From NCBI GenBank assembly GCA_947459215.1, contig CANHCQ010000016.1, positions 1 through 64,000 of the forward strand: a stretch of DNA of 64,000 nucleotides, in the 5' to 3' direction. The stretch is from Phycisphaerales bacterium. GTDB lineage: Bacteria > Planctomycetota > Phycisphaerae > Phycisphaerales > UBA1924. Numbering within the stretch: the stretch's first letter is position 1; each line of letters opens with the position of its first letter. The position numbers and the translations under genes were made by a program. The notes below the pieces were generated by a model. It had not been told where the DNA came from. It saw only the letters and a program-made list of their open reading frames with translations, and searched no databases. This document shows, piece by piece, positions 49,956-58,793 of the stretch.

Positions 49956-50369
49956 TGGCTCGTGCGGGCGAGATCGCCCACGCGTTGCGCGTGCGAGACG
50001 CCGAGTCTGAGGAGGCTTGGCGACGAAGGCTCGGATCGGCGTGGCTGCGGGCCGACGCGTCGGGTGCGATGTGCCCGGAAGTTGCATGCCATCCGGGGCT
50101 TCCTCGCGGAATCGTCAGCCTTGGCGTCTGCATGAATGTGATTCGTACGGGAATCGAGGGCCCGTTCCTTTCGGAACGAGCCCCGCGGGGGTGAACGCCG
50201 CAAGCGAGGCCGTGCCTGCGGCGAAGAACATGGACGCCCGATTCCGCCGGGCGCACCCCTCCGGACATTCGACGGAGTACACCCTGCATGCGACGTCTGG
50301 TCGCGAGGGCTGTCATTTCCAATCTTGATGGACGCCTGATGTGGGGGCGTGCGTTCGGACCGGCGTGCG
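49956..50369. other. 414-base intergenic region, no gene seen
   Basis: No ORF here has convincing composition or a recognisable motif. It holds several small palindromes: GGCGAGATCGCC and CACGCGTTGCGCGTG near 49968-49996, and a GTTCC-TTTC-GGAAC hairpin near 50164-50178. These resemble the repeats upstream of nuoB. Confidence 0.5.
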
Positions 50370-50828
50370 CTACTCGTCGCTGCCGACGGCGAAGACCTTG
50401 CCGTCGACGCTGTTCCAGACCCAGCCTGCCTCGTTGGGGTCGGCGGCGGCGCCGGTCTGGCCCTTGCGTGTGACCTCGACGACGCGGGTGGCGACCTTGG
50501 AGGGCGAGAGCGGGTTCGCCGGCGGCTTGTCGAAGGCGAAGGAGTCCCACTGCGAGGCGTCGACCTGACCGGGGAGCCAGGGAGCACCCTTGAAGGTCTC
50601 GCCGTACTGGGCGACGGCGGCGCGGACGCGTTGGAGTTCGCTGAGTAGGCGGTCGTTGACGGAGAGTTTCTTCGTCTCGGCGCCGATGCCGCGGGCGGCC
50701 TTGAACTGCTCGACCTTCTTGTGCTGTTCCTGGACGAAGCGCGGCGCTTCGGGCGCGGGCGGGGCCTGCTCGCCGCAGGATGCGAGGAGGAGGGTGGAAC
50801 CGGCAAGAGCGAGCGTGAGCGTGCGCAT
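50370..50828 (-). CDS. Small lipoprotein, unknown function
   Basis: 152-residue lipoprotein: MRTLTLALAGSTLLLASC places lipidated C18. The mature part is helical (EQHKKVEQFKAARGIGAE, LLSELQRVRAAVAQYGE) and ends in a beta hairpin GWVWNSVDGKVFAVG. No family recognised. The ATG 50828 start places the signal peptide correctly; the longer upstream frame has no signal. It is divergent from the 51065 gene. Confidence 0.65.
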   Translation of the reverse strand: MRTLTLALAGSTLLLASCGEQAPPAPEAPRFVQEQHKKVEQFKAARGIGAETKKLSVNDRLLSELQRVRAAVAQYGETFKGAPWLPGQVDASQWDSFAFDKPPANPLSPSKVATRVVEVTRKGQTGAAADPNEAGWVWNSVDGKVFAVGSDE

Positions 50829-51064
50829 GAGGGAACTCCGAGTCGACTCGAAGGAGGATCGGCTGAGCGAAGTGCCGGGTGGAGCGTGAACCGGGTCGTT
50901 CTTGGCGCGGGCTGTCGGCGGCACCAGCGGTAGCGACGGGATGTGATTCTCGGACGCAGGCTTGTTGCAGCCGTACGCTTGCGACACCCGACCGGAGTCC
51001 TGCGGCGATTGCCGCGGAAAAATGGTCGATAGCAGGCGACGCGACCCCCGCAGGAAGAAGCACG

Positions 51065-51889
51065 ATGAGCGACCAAGCCGCGAGACTCCGGACCAAGGCT
51101 TCGCCCAAATGGCTGGGCAAGCAGGTCGTGTTCATCCTTATCGTGGCCGGCTTTGCGCTGTGGGCGCTGGCGGACGCGGTTTGGATTTATCCCAAGCGGG
51201 GCCTGGAGGCCGCGGAGTACAAGAAACTCCAGTATCTGAAGATCGTGCTCGCCCCGGGCGTGATCGAGAAGGTGACGGTCGAGGACCCGCAGGAGGAGTT
51301 CGCGTCGCTGCGAAGCCGCGGCATGGCGAACCTGTCGCCGGCGCAGAAGGCCCGGCTTGAGTGGCTCGAAGCCCTGCGCAACGCGGGGATGATGACGGCC
51401 GATCGCACGCAGTTGCCTGCGGATGTGGCGCGCACGCAGATGGACGACCTGGACAAGCGGTTCGGCAAGTCCGCCCAGCCCAAGCCGCTGTCGCAGTTTG
51501 ATATTCCGCTGCAGTGGGTGATTCTGGTGGTGTGCGGAGCGATCGCCGCCGTGATGGTCTTGGTATTGATGAAGACGCTGGGTACCGTGTACCAGTGGAA
51601 CCCGGCGACGCAGACGCTGACGCTGCCGAGCGGCGCGAGCATCAGCCCCGGCGACGTGGAATTGTTCGACAAGCGCAAGTGGGACAAGTTCCTGATCTTC
51701 CTGAAGATCAAGGCGGGTTCGCACGCGCTGGCGGGGTCGGAGGTGAAGCTGGACCTGTTGCGGTATGTGCCGCTGGAGGACTGGGTGCTGGAGATGGAGA
51801 AGACGGCATTCCCGCCGGCGGAGGTGCCGCCGGGCGAGGCGAGTCCTTCTGCGATGCTGATGACGCAGCCGGGCTCCAATCCGGGCTGA
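51065..51889 (+). CDS. Two-helix membrane protein, unknown function
   Basis: 274-residue protein with two membrane helices (near residues 20-38, VVFILIVAGFALWALADAV, and near 155-175, WVILVVCGAIAAVMVLVLM). The loop between contains helical segments EEFASLRSRGMANLS and the C-terminal part has TLTLPSGASISPGDVELFDKRKWDKF, a possible beta-rich tail. AGGAAGAAGC lies before ATG 51065; TACGCT at 50974-50979 is a candidate -10. No match to a known family. Confidence 0.65.
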   Translation: MSDQAARLRTKASPKWLGKQVVFILIVAGFALWALADAVWIYPKRGLEAAEYKKLQYLKIVLAPGVIEKVTVEDPQEEFASLRSRGMANLSPAQKARLEWLEALRNAGMMTADRTQLPADVARTQMDDLDKRFGKSAQPKPLSQFDIPLQWVILVVCGAIAAVMVLVLMKTLGTVYQWNPATQTLTLPSGASISPGDVELFDKRKWDKFLIFLKIKAGSHALAGSEVKLDLLRYVPLEDWVLEMEKTAFPPAEVPPGEASPSAMLMTQPGSNPG

Positions 51890-51906
51890 GTTCCGGGAGG
51901 GCCTTC

Positions 51907-51988
51907 CGCGTGAGCGAGAGGTCGGGTGCCAGCGGGCTTGCGATTGACAAAACGGGCGTTGGGGGCGACCTCTCGCTGACGCGAGAGG
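51907..51988. repeat. Nested inverted repeats upstream of nuoB
   Basis: CGCGTGAGCGAGAGGTCG (51907-51924) is inverted at 51966-51983 with one mismatch in 18. The right arm also pairs with its own flank: CCTCTCGC - TGAC - GCGAGAGG (51969-51988). The two foldings exclude each other. It lies between the end of the upstream gene and the nuoB -10, so it could end upstream transcription or be a REP-type element. Confidence 0.65.
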
Positions 51989-52004
51989 CTTGAGGTGCTT
52001 GGGC

Positions 52005-52015
52005 AAACCTATAGT
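52005..52015 (+). promoter_or_regulatory. nuoB promoter element AAACCTATAGT
   Basis: Identical 11-mer to the one upstream of nuoD (42585-42595), with TATAGT at 52010-52015; here 36 nt precede ATG 52052. Confidence 0.5.
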
Positions 52016-52051
52016 GAATCTGGTCGCACTCTCTGAACGGACGCACCTCGC

Positions 52052-52618
52052 ATGGGCATTGAATCAGCACTTCCGAATGACTGGGTCCTGACCACGCAGC
52101 TCAAGCGGGTGATCAACTGGTCACGCCGCAACAGCATGTGGCCCATGCCCTTCGCCACCGCCTGCTGCGGCATCGAGCTGATGGCCACGGCCTCCAGCCG
52201 CTACGACGTTGCCCGCTTCGGCATGGAGCGCATGGGCTTCTCGCCCCGTCAGGCCGACCTGATGATCGTCGCGGGTCGAGTGGGCGTGAAGATGCTCCCG
52301 GTGCTGCAGCGGATCTACATGCAGATGACCGAGCCCAAGTGGGTGATCAGCATGGGCGCGTGCGCCTCGACGGGCGGCGTCTTCGACACGTACGCGACGG
52401 TGCAGGGCTGCGACCAGTTCATCCCCGTCGATGTCTACGTGCCGGGTTGCCCGCCGCGGCCGGAGCAGTTGCTCGAAGGGATCATGGCGATCCAGAAGAT
52501 CATCGATCAGGACGGCATTCCGCCGACCGACGGCAGCGGGCGTCGCGCCCCCTTGGGCATCGTGGTGCAGCCGAGCCACCAGATGAAGCCGCAGCCGGTG
52601 GGCCTGACAATCTCCTGA
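52052..52618 (+). CDS. nuoB: NADH-quinone oxidoreductase subunit B (complex I)
   Basis: 188-residue PSST-type subunit carrying the terminal 4Fe-4S cluster N2. The cysteine pattern is conserved: [14 protein letters not shown] places C38-C39, GACASTGG gives C104, and [10 protein letters not shown] gives C133. [21 protein letters not shown] replaces the usual IVAGTVTxKMAP-type loop. Like nuoD it stands alone, with no nuoC/D next door, but both genes share an 11-base promoter element. A C-terminal Pro/Gln tail follows the domain. Confidence 0.95.
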   Translation: MGIESALPNDWVLTTQLKRVINWSRRNSMWPMPFATACCGIELMATASSRYDVARFGMERMGFSPRQADLMIVAGRVGVKMLPVLQRIYMQMTEPKWVISMGACASTGGVFDTYATVQGCDQFIPVDVYVPGCPPRPEQLLEGIMAIQKIIDQDGIPPTDGSGRRAPLGIVVQPSHQMKPQPVGLTIS

Positions 52619-52792
52619 GCGTTCTGAGTCTGATGTGTTGACCTCCCGCAATGGGCTCGCGTCTCCGCGCCCGATCGCGGGGATTGTGGTCATTTGTGCA
52701 AACGGCCTACGAATCGAGGTTGATCCGCCGCGGGGCTTGGGAAGGATGCTGCGCCGGAACCCGAAGCGGACGTACACGTCCGGGAGGGTGTC

Positions 52793-53548
52793 ATGAAAAC
52801 GAGCTTGATTGGAATGGCCATGGCGGCGGTGCTGCCAGCTGGCTTGGCGGTGGCCCAGCCGACGCTGACGTGGGATTCGCGCCAGGTGTGGGGCCAGATC
52901 TGGGGGAGTTGGGTGGATCGAACGCCGCCAACGGCGTTTGCGCCGTGGATGAACAACGCGCTGCTGGAAAGCGGGGGACCGGGCGTGCCGTACGCGGCCA
53001 CGGTGGCGTATCAGGAATCGGTGATCACGCCCATGGGCTTTGGGTGTCTTGCGGATCCGATCTCGGCGACGGCTCTGCGGGGTGCGCGGCCGACGAGCGC
53101 GGGGGACAACTTCGGGTTCTTTTTCTATCCGAGCGCGGGGCTGCGGCTGGTGATGCGGGCGGAGTTGCACGGCGCGACGGCGAGCCTGAGCCGCAACATG
53201 GAGCCGTTCTGGAGCGCGACGCAGAGCGTGCTGCTCGACGAGGTGTTGCCCGCGGGGTACTACGAGTTGAGCGTCGGGGCGGTGGTCCAGTCCAACGCGT
53301 CGGCGGCGTTTCGGGTGCTGGGGCGGTTCGTGCCATCAGGGAGTTGCCTGTGTGACCTGAACGCCGACGGGCTGGTTGATGACGCCGACTTTGCGATCTT
53401 CGCGGATCAGTATGCGGAGTCGATCTGCACGTTCCTGATCCCGCAGTCGGGGCCGCCGTGTGCCGCGGACTTCACGTTTGACTTCGTGGTGGACGACGAC
53501 GACTTCGTGGTCTTCGCGGTCGCGTACGACGCGCTGCTGTGTCAGTAG
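52793..53548 (+). CDS. Secreted protein with dockerin-like C-terminus, unknown function
   Basis: 251-residue exported protein: MKTSLIGMAMAAVLPAGLAVA is a signal peptide, GGAGG lies just before ATG 52793. The mature part is a beta-rich domain (~residues 25-175) with WGQIWGSWVDRTPPTAFAP and GYYELSVGAVVQSNASAAF, no catalytic motif seen. It ends in two 28-residue Cys-to-Cys units, but the second has lost the canonical calcium-loop positions (DFTFDF) and ends LLCQ rather than LLCP. Confidence 0.7.
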   Translation: MKTSLIGMAMAAVLPAGLAVAQPTLTWDSRQVWGQIWGSWVDRTPPTAFAPWMNNALLESGGPGVPYAATVAYQESVITPMGFGCLADPISATALRGARPTSAGDNFGFFFYPSAGLRLVMRAELHGATASLSRNMEPFWSATQSVLLDEVLPAGYYELSVGAVVQSNASAAFRVLGRFVPSGSCLCDLNADGLVDDADFAIFADQYAESICTFLIPQSGPPCAADFTFDFVVDDDDFVVFAVAYDALLCQ

Positions 53549-53752
53549 CGGATGGGCGGCGGCGGCCCGGCGGGGCCGCTGCGGCCGGTGTAAGGCGTGA
53601 ATCTCGCGGAGAATTACGGCATCCAAAGTGCGTCCCGCCACGGACGGTTCGGGGCGGGTAGCATTCGGTGGTTTCTGTTGTCGTCCCACGGACGCACGCC
53701 GGGAGGTTCTCTCCCGTCCTATCGAACGGTTCAGAGCAATACGGAGCAACAC

Positions 53753-54097
53753 ATGGCCGGCGCGAACATCCAGACCTTCACCGACGCAAACTTTGATGCC
53801 GAGGTAATCAAGAGCAACGTTCCGGTGCTGGTGGACTTCTGGGCCGAGTGGTGCATGCCCTGCCGCATGTTGACCCCGACGATCGAGGCGCTCGGCGAGC
53901 AGTTTGCCGGCAAGGCCAAGATCGGCAAGGTGGACACGGACGCAAACCGCAAGATCTCGGTGCAGTTCGGCATCACCGCCATCCCGACCGTGATCCTGTT
54001 CAAGGACGGGCAGATCGCCAAGAAGTTCGTCGGCCTGACCCGCAAGGAAGACCTTGCCGCCGCGATCACGCAGCTCACGGCCGGCGCGACGGCCTGA
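53753..54097 (+). CDS. trxA: Thioredoxin with CMPC active site
   Basis: 114-residue thioredoxin fold. The active site is WAEWCMPCRML (near residue 30-40): CMPC replaces the classical CGPC, which should shift redox potential. The cis-Pro loop AIPTVILF and the Gly-rich GKVDTDANRKISVQFGI strand are normal. TACGGAG lies 7 nt before ATG 53753. It is a general disulfide reductase or a specialised one; nothing nearby shows which. Gfo/Idh/MocA gene follows after 41 bases. Confidence 0.88.
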   Translation: MAGANIQTFTDANFDAEVIKSNVPVLVDFWAEWCMPCRMLTPTIEALGEQFAGKAKIGKVDTDANRKISVQFGITAIPTVILFKDGQIAKKFVGLTRKEDLAAAITQLTAGATA

Positions 54098-54138
54098 GCC
54101 GTCCGTGCAGTGTTGCCCGCTCTGTTGACACTCTCCAT

Positions 54139-55215
54139 ATGGCACAGACCACCATCGCTGAGAAGCCGCAAGCTCCCGATAGTCTCCGTAGCCGCACGCT
54201 GCGATGCGGCGTCGTGGGCGTGGGGCGCATGGGCCAGCATCATGCGCGGGTCTATTCGAAGCTCGCGGGCTGCCAGCTTGTTGGCGTTGTGGACGCCAAC
54301 GTCGCTCGTCGCACCGAGATTTCCGACAAGTTCGAGACCAAGGGTTTCGGCACCATCGAAGAGCTGATCAAGGCGGGCGTCGATGCGGTGAGCATCGCCG
54401 TGCCGACGACCCGGCACCGGGAGATGGCCGAGCCCTTGCTGAAGGCCGGCGTCGCGTGCCTGATCGAGAAGCCGTTGGCGCAAGACGTCGAGCACGCGCG
54501 GGCGATCAAGGAACTGTCGGAGAAGACCGGCACCATGCTCATGGTCGGTCACATCGAGCGGTTCAATCCGATCATGCGGGCGATGCAGAACGCGACCAAC
54601 CGCGGGCAGGATGTGGTGCCTCGGTTCATCGAGGTGCACCGCGTGAGCCCGATGACGTTCCGCAGCGTGGACGTGGGCGTGGTGATGGACATGATGATCC
54701 ATGACCTCGACGTGGTGCTGATGCTGATGGGCGGGCAGGAGCCCGACGACGTGCAGGCCGCGGGCGTGGCGGTGATCACCGATCACGAGGACGTCTGCAA
54801 CGCGCGATTGACGTGGCGGCGCCCCTCGGGGACGTGCGTGGCGAACATCACGGCGAGCCGGCTGGCGCTCAAGACCGAACGTGTGACCCGCATCACCGGC
54901 GAGAACGCGTACATCAAGATCGATTACGGGGCCAAGACGGGGATCATGATCCGTCGGATCGCCAACGAGCCGCAGATGCGGGAGATGCGGGAGCAGATCC
55001 GCACGGGCGCGGACCTGACGAGCCTGAAGTGGGGCGAATTGGTGAACATCGATCAGCTCAAGGTGGATGACGCCGAGCCGATTGTGGCGGAGATCGAGGA
55101 GTTTTTGGGGGCGCTTCGGGACGGGCGGCGGCCCGCGATCGACGCCGAGGCGGGGTTCGCAAACGTGCGGACGGCGCAGCGGATTGTGGACGCGATCAAG
55201 CGGACAATGCAGTGA
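54139..55215 (+). CDS. Gfo/Idh/MocA-family oxidoreductase
   Basis: 358-residue NAD(P)-dependent oxidoreductase. Rossmann motif VVGVGRMGQHHARVYSKL (near residue 27), EKPLAQDVEHARAI for the catalytic Lys region (EKP), and GHIERFNPIMRA, typical of the amino-sugar subgroup. Family members oxidise or reduce sugars; a UDP-GlcNAc 3-dehydrogenase-type role is possible but not proven. A TTGACA lies near the ATG. Mapped start ATG 54139 follows the trxA stop by 41 bases. Confidence 0.87.
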   Translation: MAQTTIAEKPQAPDSLRSRTLRCGVVGVGRMGQHHARVYSKLAGCQLVGVVDANVARRTEISDKFETKGFGTIEELIKAGVDAVSIAVPTTRHREMAEPLLKAGVACLIEKPLAQDVEHARAIKELSEKTGTMLMVGHIERFNPIMRAMQNATNRGQDVVPRFIEVHRVSPMTFRSVDVGVVMDMMIHDLDVVLMLMGGQEPDDVQAAGVAVITDHEDVCNARLTWRRPSGTCVANITASRLALKTERVTRITGENAYIKIDYGAKTGIMIRRIANEPQMREMREQIRTGADLTSLKWGELVNIDQLKVDDAEPIVAEIEEFLGALRDGRRPAIDAEAGFANVRTAQRIVDAIKRTMQ

Positions 55216-55457
55216 AATGAGCCGCGTCGCGGGGGACGTGACGGCGGTGCCGCCGTGCGACCCAATGGCGGACTGTCGTCCGGAAACCGAATCTCATCTG
55301 GTGTTTACGTGGTGGTGGTCGCGCCGGGACTTGCATACGCCGCTACACTTCTCTTCCCGTGATTTCACGGGTTCGCACGCGCGTTGGGCGGCGCGTCGGG
55401 GGCGTTGATCGCGTTGTTGACGCGGCACGCCGAGAGCTCCGTCCAGTAGTCACACGC

Positions 55458-56939
55458 ATGTCCACTCATTCTGATCCGAACCTGTCCAGCATGTCCGTTG
55501 GCAAGCCCGCCGAGGGCGATCTGACCGCCGAACTCAACGCGGAGATCGATGCCGCGATGGCCGAACTCGACCGCGAGACGGAGGCGGCGGCGAAGAACCT
55601 CGACAAGGCCCGGGTGGCGTCGGGTTCCGGGCGTCCGGCGCACATCCGCGGGCCGCGGCTGGTGCAGGCGGGTCGGGAGCACCGCACAGGGCAGGTGGTG
55701 ACGGTCGGGCCGACCGACATCTTCGTGGAGTTCGGGCCCAAGGAACTGGGGATCGTGCCTCGGCTGCAGTTCAAGGAAGAAGAACTGCCCAAGGCGGGCG
55801 ATCAGCTGGAACTGGTCGTGGACAAGTTTGAGGCTGCGGAGAGCATCTTCATCTGTTCGCGGCCCGGGAGCGTGCAGAAGGCAGATTGGGAGTTGCTCGA
55901 GCCGGGCCAGGTGGTCGAAGGTCGCGTCTCTGGCGTGGCGACGGGCAAGGACGGAAAGCAGGTCGGGCTGGAGCTTGAGGTCGCTGGGCATCGGGCATTC
56001 ATGCCGGCGAGCCAGGTGGCGCTCGATCGGATTGAGGACCTGTCGGTGTTCGTGGGCGAGAAGATGAGCGCGTCTGTCGTCCGCGTGGAGCGGTTCGGCA
56101 AGGGCAACATCGTCCTCTCCCGCCGCGACGTGCTCGGCGCCGAGCGCAAGCGGCTCGCTGAGGAGACCAAGAAGAAGCTGGTCGAAGGCCAGAGCGTCGA
56201 GGGCATTGTCCGCAAGATCATGCCGTTCGGTGCTTTCGTGGACATCGGCGGCGTCGACGGCCTCATCCACATCAGCGACCTCTCCTACGACAAGATTGGC
56301 TTCGGCGAAAAGGCCGTCGAGCGTCATGTCAAGGAAGGCCAGCGCGTGAGCGTCAAGGTCCTCAAGGTCGACTTCGAGAACAACCGCATCAGCCTCGGAC
56401 TCAAGCAGGTCCAGGGCGACCCGTTCGCTGCTGCTGCCGAGAAGCTCGCCGAGGGCGCGGAGATGACCGGCAAGGTCACGAAGCTGCTCGAGTTCGGCGC
56501 CTTCATCGAGGTCGCGCCGGGCGTCGAGGGCTTGGTGCACATCAGCGAGATCGACCACAAGCGCATCGGCAAGGTCGAGGACGTCCTCAAGGTCGATGAG
56601 ATCGTGCGCTGCAAGGTGCTCAAGATTGATCCCGGCAGCCGTCGCGTCAGCCTTTCGATCAAGGCTCTGAAGCCGCTGCCCGAGATCAAGGTCGGCGAGG
56701 GTGGCCAGGGTGGCCCTGGTGGGCAGGCGGGCGAGCGTCCCGCTCGCGGCCGCGGCGGCCCGGGTGGCGGCGGTGGTGGGTTTGGCGGCGGCGGCGGTGG
56801 TGGTCGCGGCGGCTTCGGCGGCGGCGGCAAGGCCCCGCGCGACACCCGCACGCCTGATGAGATCCTCAAGGAGACCCCGGCACTGCGCCGCCTCCGCGAG
56901 AAGTTCAAGAAGACCAACTTCAAGGGCGGCTTGAGCTGA
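55458..56939 (+). CDS. rpsA: S1-domain RNA-binding protein (ribosomal protein S1-like)
   Basis: 493-residue protein with four S1 repeats: around residues 72-130, 145-225 (GQVVEGRVSGVATGKDGKQV), 240-315 (EGQSVEGIVRKIMPFGAFVD, DGLIHISDLSYDKIG) and 325-400 (EMTGKVTKLLEFGAFIEVAP, VEGLVHISEIDHKRIG). The third and fourth are nearly canonical. The C-terminus is a Gly/Arg-rich tail (~410-455) with RGGFGGGG-type segments, ending TRTPDEILKETPALRRLREK. This tail resembles that of the RRM protein downstream. S1 proteins bind mRNA on the ribosome; here rpsA is likely but the tail is unusual. ATG 55458 is chosen; a terminator follows. Confidence 0.87.
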   Translation: MSTHSDPNLSSMSVGKPAEGDLTAELNAEIDAAMAELDRETEAAAKNLDKARVASGSGRPAHIRGPRLVQAGREHRTGQVVTVGPTDIFVEFGPKELGIVPRLQFKEEELPKAGDQLELVVDKFEAAESIFICSRPGSVQKADWELLEPGQVVEGRVSGVATGKDGKQVGLELEVAGHRAFMPASQVALDRIEDLSVFVGEKMSASVVRVERFGKGNIVLSRRDVLGAERKRLAEETKKKLVEGQSVEGIVRKIMPFGAFVDIGGVDGLIHISDLSYDKIGFGEKAVERHVKEGQRVSVKVLKVDFENNRISLGLKQVQGDPFAAAAEKLAEGAEMTGKVTKLLEFGAFIEVAPGVEGLVHISEIDHKRIGKVEDVLKVDEIVRCKVLKIDPGSRRVSLSIKALKPLPEIKVGEGGQGGPGGQAGERPARGRGGPGGGGGGFGGGGGGGRGGFGGGGKAPRDTRTPDEILKETPALRRLREKFKKTNFKGGLS

Positions 56940-56976
56940 TCTGACTTGAACCGATCGGAATTGAAGATTCAATCGC

Positions 56977-57013
56977 AAGGCCGTCCCGATCGGGGCGGCC
57001 TTGTGCGTTTTGG
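56977..57013 (+). terminator. Intrinsic terminator after the S1-domain gene
   Basis: AAGGCCG - CCCGATCGGGG-type loop - CGGCCTT (56977-57002) followed by a GTTTT run. Weak U tract. Confidence 0.6.
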
Positions 57014-57031
57014 ATCGGGAAAGTCAATTTG

Positions 57032-57060
57032 CCACGGAGATCACGGAGATCACTGAGGAA
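57032..57060. repeat. CACGGAG-type octamer repeat, single copy
   Basis: CCACGGAGA, TCACGGAGA, TCACTGAGG: three units of the same octamer family as at 11303-11412, in the gap between the S1 gene and the FIST gene. No inverted partner was seen. The rest of this 279-base gap (56940-57218) shows nothing else. Confidence 0.6.
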
Positions 57061-57218
57061 TGGGAAGAGTGGTGAACGACTCGTGTGTTGGTGTGGGTTG
57101 AGGATTCTGCGGGATGCTGATGGATCGGTGGACTTGCGTCGGATGCCGACGGGGCGAGGACGCTCCGGCGCGCTGATGGCATTCGGGCGACCCGGAGCTC
57201 TCACATCTGGCGCGGCTG

Positions 57219-58547
57219 CTACTTCCTCTCGCGGAACATCGCGACGCAGGCGGTGTTGCCGTGGAGGTAGGAGTCGGTGCCGACGGGGCCGATTTCGCCG
57301 GAGGCGAAGAACCCGGCGAGGGGGAACGTGGCGCTGGAACTCCAGGCGGTGGAGGTACCGGCGCCGGGGAGAATCATGGAACCGGGTTTGGCGAGTTGTT
57401 CGCCGGCCTTGACGCTGGCGAAGCCGCGAGAGACCGCTTCGGCGTCGTGGTTGGGATTTCGGAAAAGGCGGGTGCCGCGGCCGTTGCAGGAGATGAGGAG
57501 GGCGCCTGCGGGGCGTTCGTGAAGACGTTGGGCATCGAGGAGGAGGCCCAGATCCTGAGTCGCGGTGTCGGCGTCGCGGACGTGGAACTGCACGGTCTGA
57601 CCGACGCGAACGAAATCGGCGACGGCGATCGCGCCCGAGCCGGGGTCCTCGCCGACGACGGCGCGGATAAGGAAGTCGCTGCGCCCGAAGCGGTCCTTGT
57701 ACTCGTTGATGACGCGACCGACGAACAGACCCGAGGAGAGCGCGGCACGCTCGGCGGGGTTCATCTCGGTGACGACCTCACGCATCACGTCGCGAGCCGG
57801 GCGGCCGCCCAGCTGCAGGATGAGGTTGTTGCGGGCCTTGGTGATCACCATCGGGGCGGCGACGGGGCGGCAGCCCTGGCTGACGAGAGCATCGACGACG
57901 ACGGGTCCGGAGATGGTGATGCCGACGGCGCCGAAGCGGAGCACGCGATCGTTGTGGAAGAGGGCGTTGCCGCCGGGGGCGCGGGCGGCGGAGGCGAGCC
58001 CGCCGAAGACGATGCCCGCGGGCTTGCCGGACTCGTCGCGCTGGCGGGCCTTGTTGAGAGCAGGGATGAGCTGCAGCGCGGGGATGCTGAAGGGATCAGC
58101 GAAGATGAAGACGGCGGCGGTGTCGGTGGCGGCGCCGATGCCGCCGGAAAGCACGGCGACGTGCTCGGGTTCGGTGGCGTCGAGGGGTGGGAACGAGTCA
58201 GAGGTGAAGGCGCTCAGGCGCGCGCCCGGGAGCGAGAGCGCGAGGATGGAGAGCCCGGGGGTGCGTTCAAGCTCGGTCGTGCCACCCGCGACGGACTCGG
58301 CCGAAACGCCGATGGTGTGGGTCGCGCGGAGCCGGGTGCGGACCTTGGCGGAGATATCAGCGGCCCGCTCGACGTGGTGCGAGGTAAAGAAGACAAACGC
58401 GAGATCGCAGGGCGCGCCGCCGAGATGGATGAGGCATTCGTTGCACGCGGCGGCCGCAGCCTTGACGGGGTCGGTCTGGGCCGACAGCCCGGAGGCGACG
58501 ATGATGCCGCGGGTGCCGCTGGGCGTTGGAATCTCTCCCTGATCCAC
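57219..58547 (-). CDS. FIST domain protein
   Basis: 442-residue FIST-family protein (FIST_N plus FIST_C, a small-molecule sensor fold usually linked to signal transduction). The N-terminal half has CDLAFVFFTSHHVERAADI and the GVSAESVAGG-type loop; the C-terminal half ends with ATFPLAGFFASGEIGPVG and YLHGNTACVAMFRER, the family's last strand. No kinase or cyclase domain is fused and no partner is adjacent, so the output is unknown. GTG 58547 with TAGGGT 5 nt upstream suggests a leaderless start. Confidence 0.87.
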   Translation of the reverse strand: MDQGEIPTPSGTRGIIVASGLSAQTDPVKAAAAACNECLIHLGGAPCDLAFVFFTSHHVERAADISAKVRTRLRATHTIGVSAESVAGGTTELERTPGLSILALSLPGARLSAFTSDSFPPLDATEPEHVAVLSGGIGAATDTAAVFIFADPFSIPALQLIPALNKARQRDESGKPAGIVFGGLASAARAPGGNALFHNDRVLRFGAVGITISGPVVVDALVSQGCRPVAAPMVITKARNNLILQLGGRPARDVMREVVTEMNPAERAALSSGLFVGRVINEYKDRFGRSDFLIRAVVGEDPGSGAIAVADFVRVGQTVQFHVRDADTATQDLGLLLDAQRLHERPAGALLISCNGRGTRLFRNPNHDAEAVSRGFASVKAGEQLAKPGSMILPGAGTSTAWSSSATFPLAGFFASGEIGPVGTDSYLHGNTACVAMFRERK

Positions 58548-58552
58548 GGGAA

Positions 58553-58558
58553 ACCCTA
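58553..58558 (-). promoter_or_regulatory. Candidate -10 hexamer TAGGGT, leaderless FIST gene
   Basis: On the minus strand TAGGGT is followed by 5 nt and GTG 58547. Confidence 0.35.
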
Positions 58559-58565
58559 GGGGAGT

Positions 58566-58657
58566 GGGAAGGGGTGAGGGGCGAGGGGCGAGCAGGGACG
58601 CGTTGAGGGATGGAGACGCGCGGGTTCGTACTCACCCCTTCTCGCTCACCCCTTCCC
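58566..58657. repeat. Inverted repeat with heptamer units
   Basis: GGGAAGGGGTGAG (58566-58578) is inverted perfectly as CTCACCCCTTCCC (58645-58657). Inside lie three heptamers GGGGTGA, GGGGCGA, GGGGCGA (58571-58591). It lies in the 246-base region between the divergent FIST and RRM genes. TATACT (58662-58667), just outside the right arm, is a candidate -10 for the RRM gene. Confidence 0.65.
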
Positions 58658-58793
58658 GCTGTATACTGACCTCCGATGTCACCCGGTTGATGGCGACGCG
58701 GGTGGTCTTGGGACCGATCAGATCGCTGGCCCGAGGGCTTGGTGAGGTTTCAATGGTGAGTTTCGAGCGCTCGGGCAAGGATCGTGAATCGGT

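Noticed and set aside
49955..50194. 79-residue plus-strand frame after ispD
   Set aside because: No motif, no Shine-Dalgarno, no leaderless hexamer; composition does not look coding.
49952..52006. 684-residue minus-strand frame
   Set aside because: Arg/Pro-rich; covers a small lipoprotein gene and the gap but shows no domain.
55365..56978. 537-residue minus-strand Leu/Asp-rich frame opposite the S1 gene
   Set aside because: Leucine/aspartate pattern arises from the complement of S1 Lys/Glu codons; no motif.
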